The position numbers were made by a program, and so were the translations under genes. Below, one piece after another: positions 62,001-64,000 of a stretch of DNA of 64,000 nt (the stretch's first letter is position 1; each line of letters begins with the position of its first letter). Under the pieces are notes generated by a model. It was not told where the DNA came from and searched no databases. It saw only the letters and a list, made by a program, of their open reading frames with translations. Source of the stretch: Zeus faber (taxonomy: Eukaryota > Chordata > Actinopteri > Zeiformes > Zeidae); assembly GCA_960531495.1 (NCBI GenBank), contig OY482848.1:19801897-19865896 (forward strand), in the 5' to 3' direction.

Positions 62001-64000
62001 CGGTTTCAATATTGAGTGCCAACCGTATGACAAGGCCAGGTTCACAACACAATAAAGCGTTAACTCTATTAACATGGAAATGAATGCAACAACTCGGTAG
62101 CCTGTTGTCATACCTACAGCAAAAAGCCCAAATAAGTTGCAGTGAAAAATCACAAGGGCCGTACTTGATAAGACATACTCTTGTTACTATGGCAACATCC
62201 ATGGCTCAGGCTAAGAATGCAGATATCTGGATAGTCATTGTCATAGTGATACATGGTTCTGCCATACAACCCATACGATGCACCGTGGGAAGAATAATTA
62301 GGCTACCAGTTGGATTCTGTTTCATTCACACAGCATTTAAATAATTGAATAATTGGCAATAAATACATACTGAATTTTCTCTACAAAAAAAACACTCCAG
62401 CCATGATTCCATCTAAAGGATTATGGATATTGATATACTGTGACTGGTGCAGGAATTATAATTGGATTAAAGTAAATAATTCCCTAATTCCCGAATTTAA
62501 ATACATTCTTTAAAAGTGATTTACTTTGTCTGGCAATAAACAGGAATTATGAACCAAATTGAATTTTGTTGTCTGTTAATGCAGAAACAGGTTTTGAAAA
62601 ACAAAATGTTTCAAAATATACATTGGTTGTAGTTTCTCTGCGCTGTTTCAGGTGGATTTGAATGTTTCCCCTGGAAATAAATCAAGCAATTGGATATTCT
62701 TTGGGGTTGTGTAAACTGGACCTTTAGGTATTTTGCATAGAAATGTTCAGTGTATTTTATTCATTCAAGTGCTCCCTGAGCCAATTAAAGCTCATCTGGT
62801 ACAATTTACAAACACTGCACCTTTAGATATCACATCAAAACTAATATGACTGATCATGCGACACAACTAGTTGTAAAGAGGAATACAAACACACAGCATA
62901 CATAAAACTAGTAATTAGCTATTCATTGAATTGAGAACCTTACTACTATATACCGGTTTCATCCTCTCTTATGTCATCTCATGGAACCAGCATTAACACT
63001 AGCTTTGAGGATGATTACCATTGTTATGCTGCAAATGTTTTGTAGGATTTGCGAGCGCTTCCCCGGCAGTTAATCACATTTCATCCATTTAATGAGTGTA
63101 ATTGGCACTTGAGGTAACAGATATGGACTGTGCTCCTATTGACTTCTATGTTGCCGTGTTGTTTTGCCCTCGGTGGCAAATCTGCGGCAACAGCAAATAA
63201 ACAAAAAACAGTAAAAAAAAAAAAAAATACAAAAAATACAAAAAACACAAGAAAAAAATCTGCCTCTTTTTTTTTTAATGTAGAAAAACGATCCCATTGT
63301 TATTAGAAAGATAACACCCATGCTTACGTAGTGCCCTCTTATCTCTAAGGTCTCTTTCTTTTAATCGGTTAGGAGTCCTTTAAAACCAGTTTGCATGGAT
63401 CATAAACAGCGCGTCCGAGCTAAAACACATTCTTTTTTTTAAATTCTCTCCCCTTGCTTTGGAAGACAAAGATGCAGGACCGGGCTCTGTTTTTGGGGGA
63501 TCGTGGTGATAAGGAAATCATCCGATAATAGCGCGCCCATAAAGAGACAATTGCAGACGTTTTACATATTTGCTTGAAAACAGTTTGGCACAGCTAGGCC
63601 GCCACCGGTTTAATTGCGTGCATCGCTCCTTGCATATTGCTGGTGCCCCCTGCTGTCAAAACCCCACCAGCAGCTTCTCCCTTCCTCCCGCTTGTTCGTC
63701 GCTGGCGATGTGTTTGCAGTCGCGTCGTGCGGCTGCGGCCTAATGATGTGTTTAACGACGGAAGCGCTTTTTGTGCGACGTGAACTATTGAATATACATA
63801 CTGGCCGGAGACGAACTCCACCAAGCTCATTTGTTTGAGATAATAGGTACCTTGGGGAGCCGTTCCGAACCAGCCCAAGACGGCCCACCCCTCCGCTCCT
63901 TCCCTTCATCGTCAGTTATTTCTTGCTTGATTAACGTGGCGACGCCCCTCCGCTAATTGCCTCTTGCGTCCGCGCCGCTGGCCTCGGTGTTCACCGTCCT
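59046..64000. other. Gene desert, last part
   Basis: No coding exon supported. Noted: an ATG in strong context at 60626 opening a 60-residue frame, C-rich homopolymers at 61103-61140, complex AT-rich sequence at 62440-63130 with TAATTA and CAATTA cores, and an A-rich tract near 63213-63256. No RNA gene seen. Confidence 0.45.

Overview
The window is vertebrate nuclear DNA, almost certainly from a ray-finned (teleost, probably percomorph-like) fish. Genes are split by GT-AG introns, dinucleotide microsatellites are dense, and the mobile DNA is typical of fish: L2/Rex1-type LINE remnants, an internally deleted Tc1 element and several hAT-like non-autonomous elements. No prokaryotic operon, CRISPR array, tRNA or rRNA was seen. 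All exon models were joined by hand from splice sites and reading frame, and each sums to an intact frame.

Four protein-coding genes are supported, all on the + strand. (1) wbp1, WW-domain-binding protein 1, five inferred coding exons, 7870-10774. (2) A pdcd4-family gene, programmed cell death 4 with two MA3 domains, eleven coding exons, 17200-29992. (3) mogs, mannosyl-oligosaccharide glucosidase (ER glucosidase I, GH63), four coding exons, 32970-36836. (4) egr4, early growth response zinc-finger factor, two coding exons, 47626-49354. From general knowledge, WBP1, MOGS and EGR4 lie together on human 2p13, so this is a conserved block. PDCD4 lies on human 10q25, not far from WBP1L and EGR2, which makes the pdcd4 copy here the main synteny surprise.

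Layout: 1-5.5 kb is repeat-rich (a ~1.1 kb imperfect foldback at 1145-2240, then opposed LINE pieces with a Tc1 element inserted). 5.5-7.9 kb is upstream of wbp1. 10.8-16.6 kb holds the wbp1 3' region plus two non-autonomous DNA transposons. 16.6-31.4 kb is pdcd4, whose 5.8-kb first intron has a CpG-rich start with a bZIP-site cluster, a hAT element and retroposon tails. 32.1-37.1 kb is mogs with a GC-box/ETS-type promoter. 37.1-47.1 kb is intergenic, with a possible conserved-noncoding stretch near 39 kb, a GC-rich poly(A)-ended unit at 42-43.2 kb and a GATAA-type satellite at 46.2-46.7 kb. 47.2-50.1 kb is egr4 with a clear TATA box. 50-64 kb is a gene desert with one MITE-like element, one truncated L2 LINE and AT-rich homeobox-motif-rich DNA that may be regulatory.

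The genes do not form a pathway. wbp1 encodes a membrane adaptor for WW-domain proteins, pdcd4 a translation repressor that binds eIF4A, mogs the first N-glycan trimming enzyme in the ER, and egr4 an immediate-early transcription factor. Nothing here is clearly a new biological system. The best leads are the divergent pdcd4 (location and altered degron), the large foldback, the egr4 promoter with 21 consecutive G, and the undescribed repeat units.
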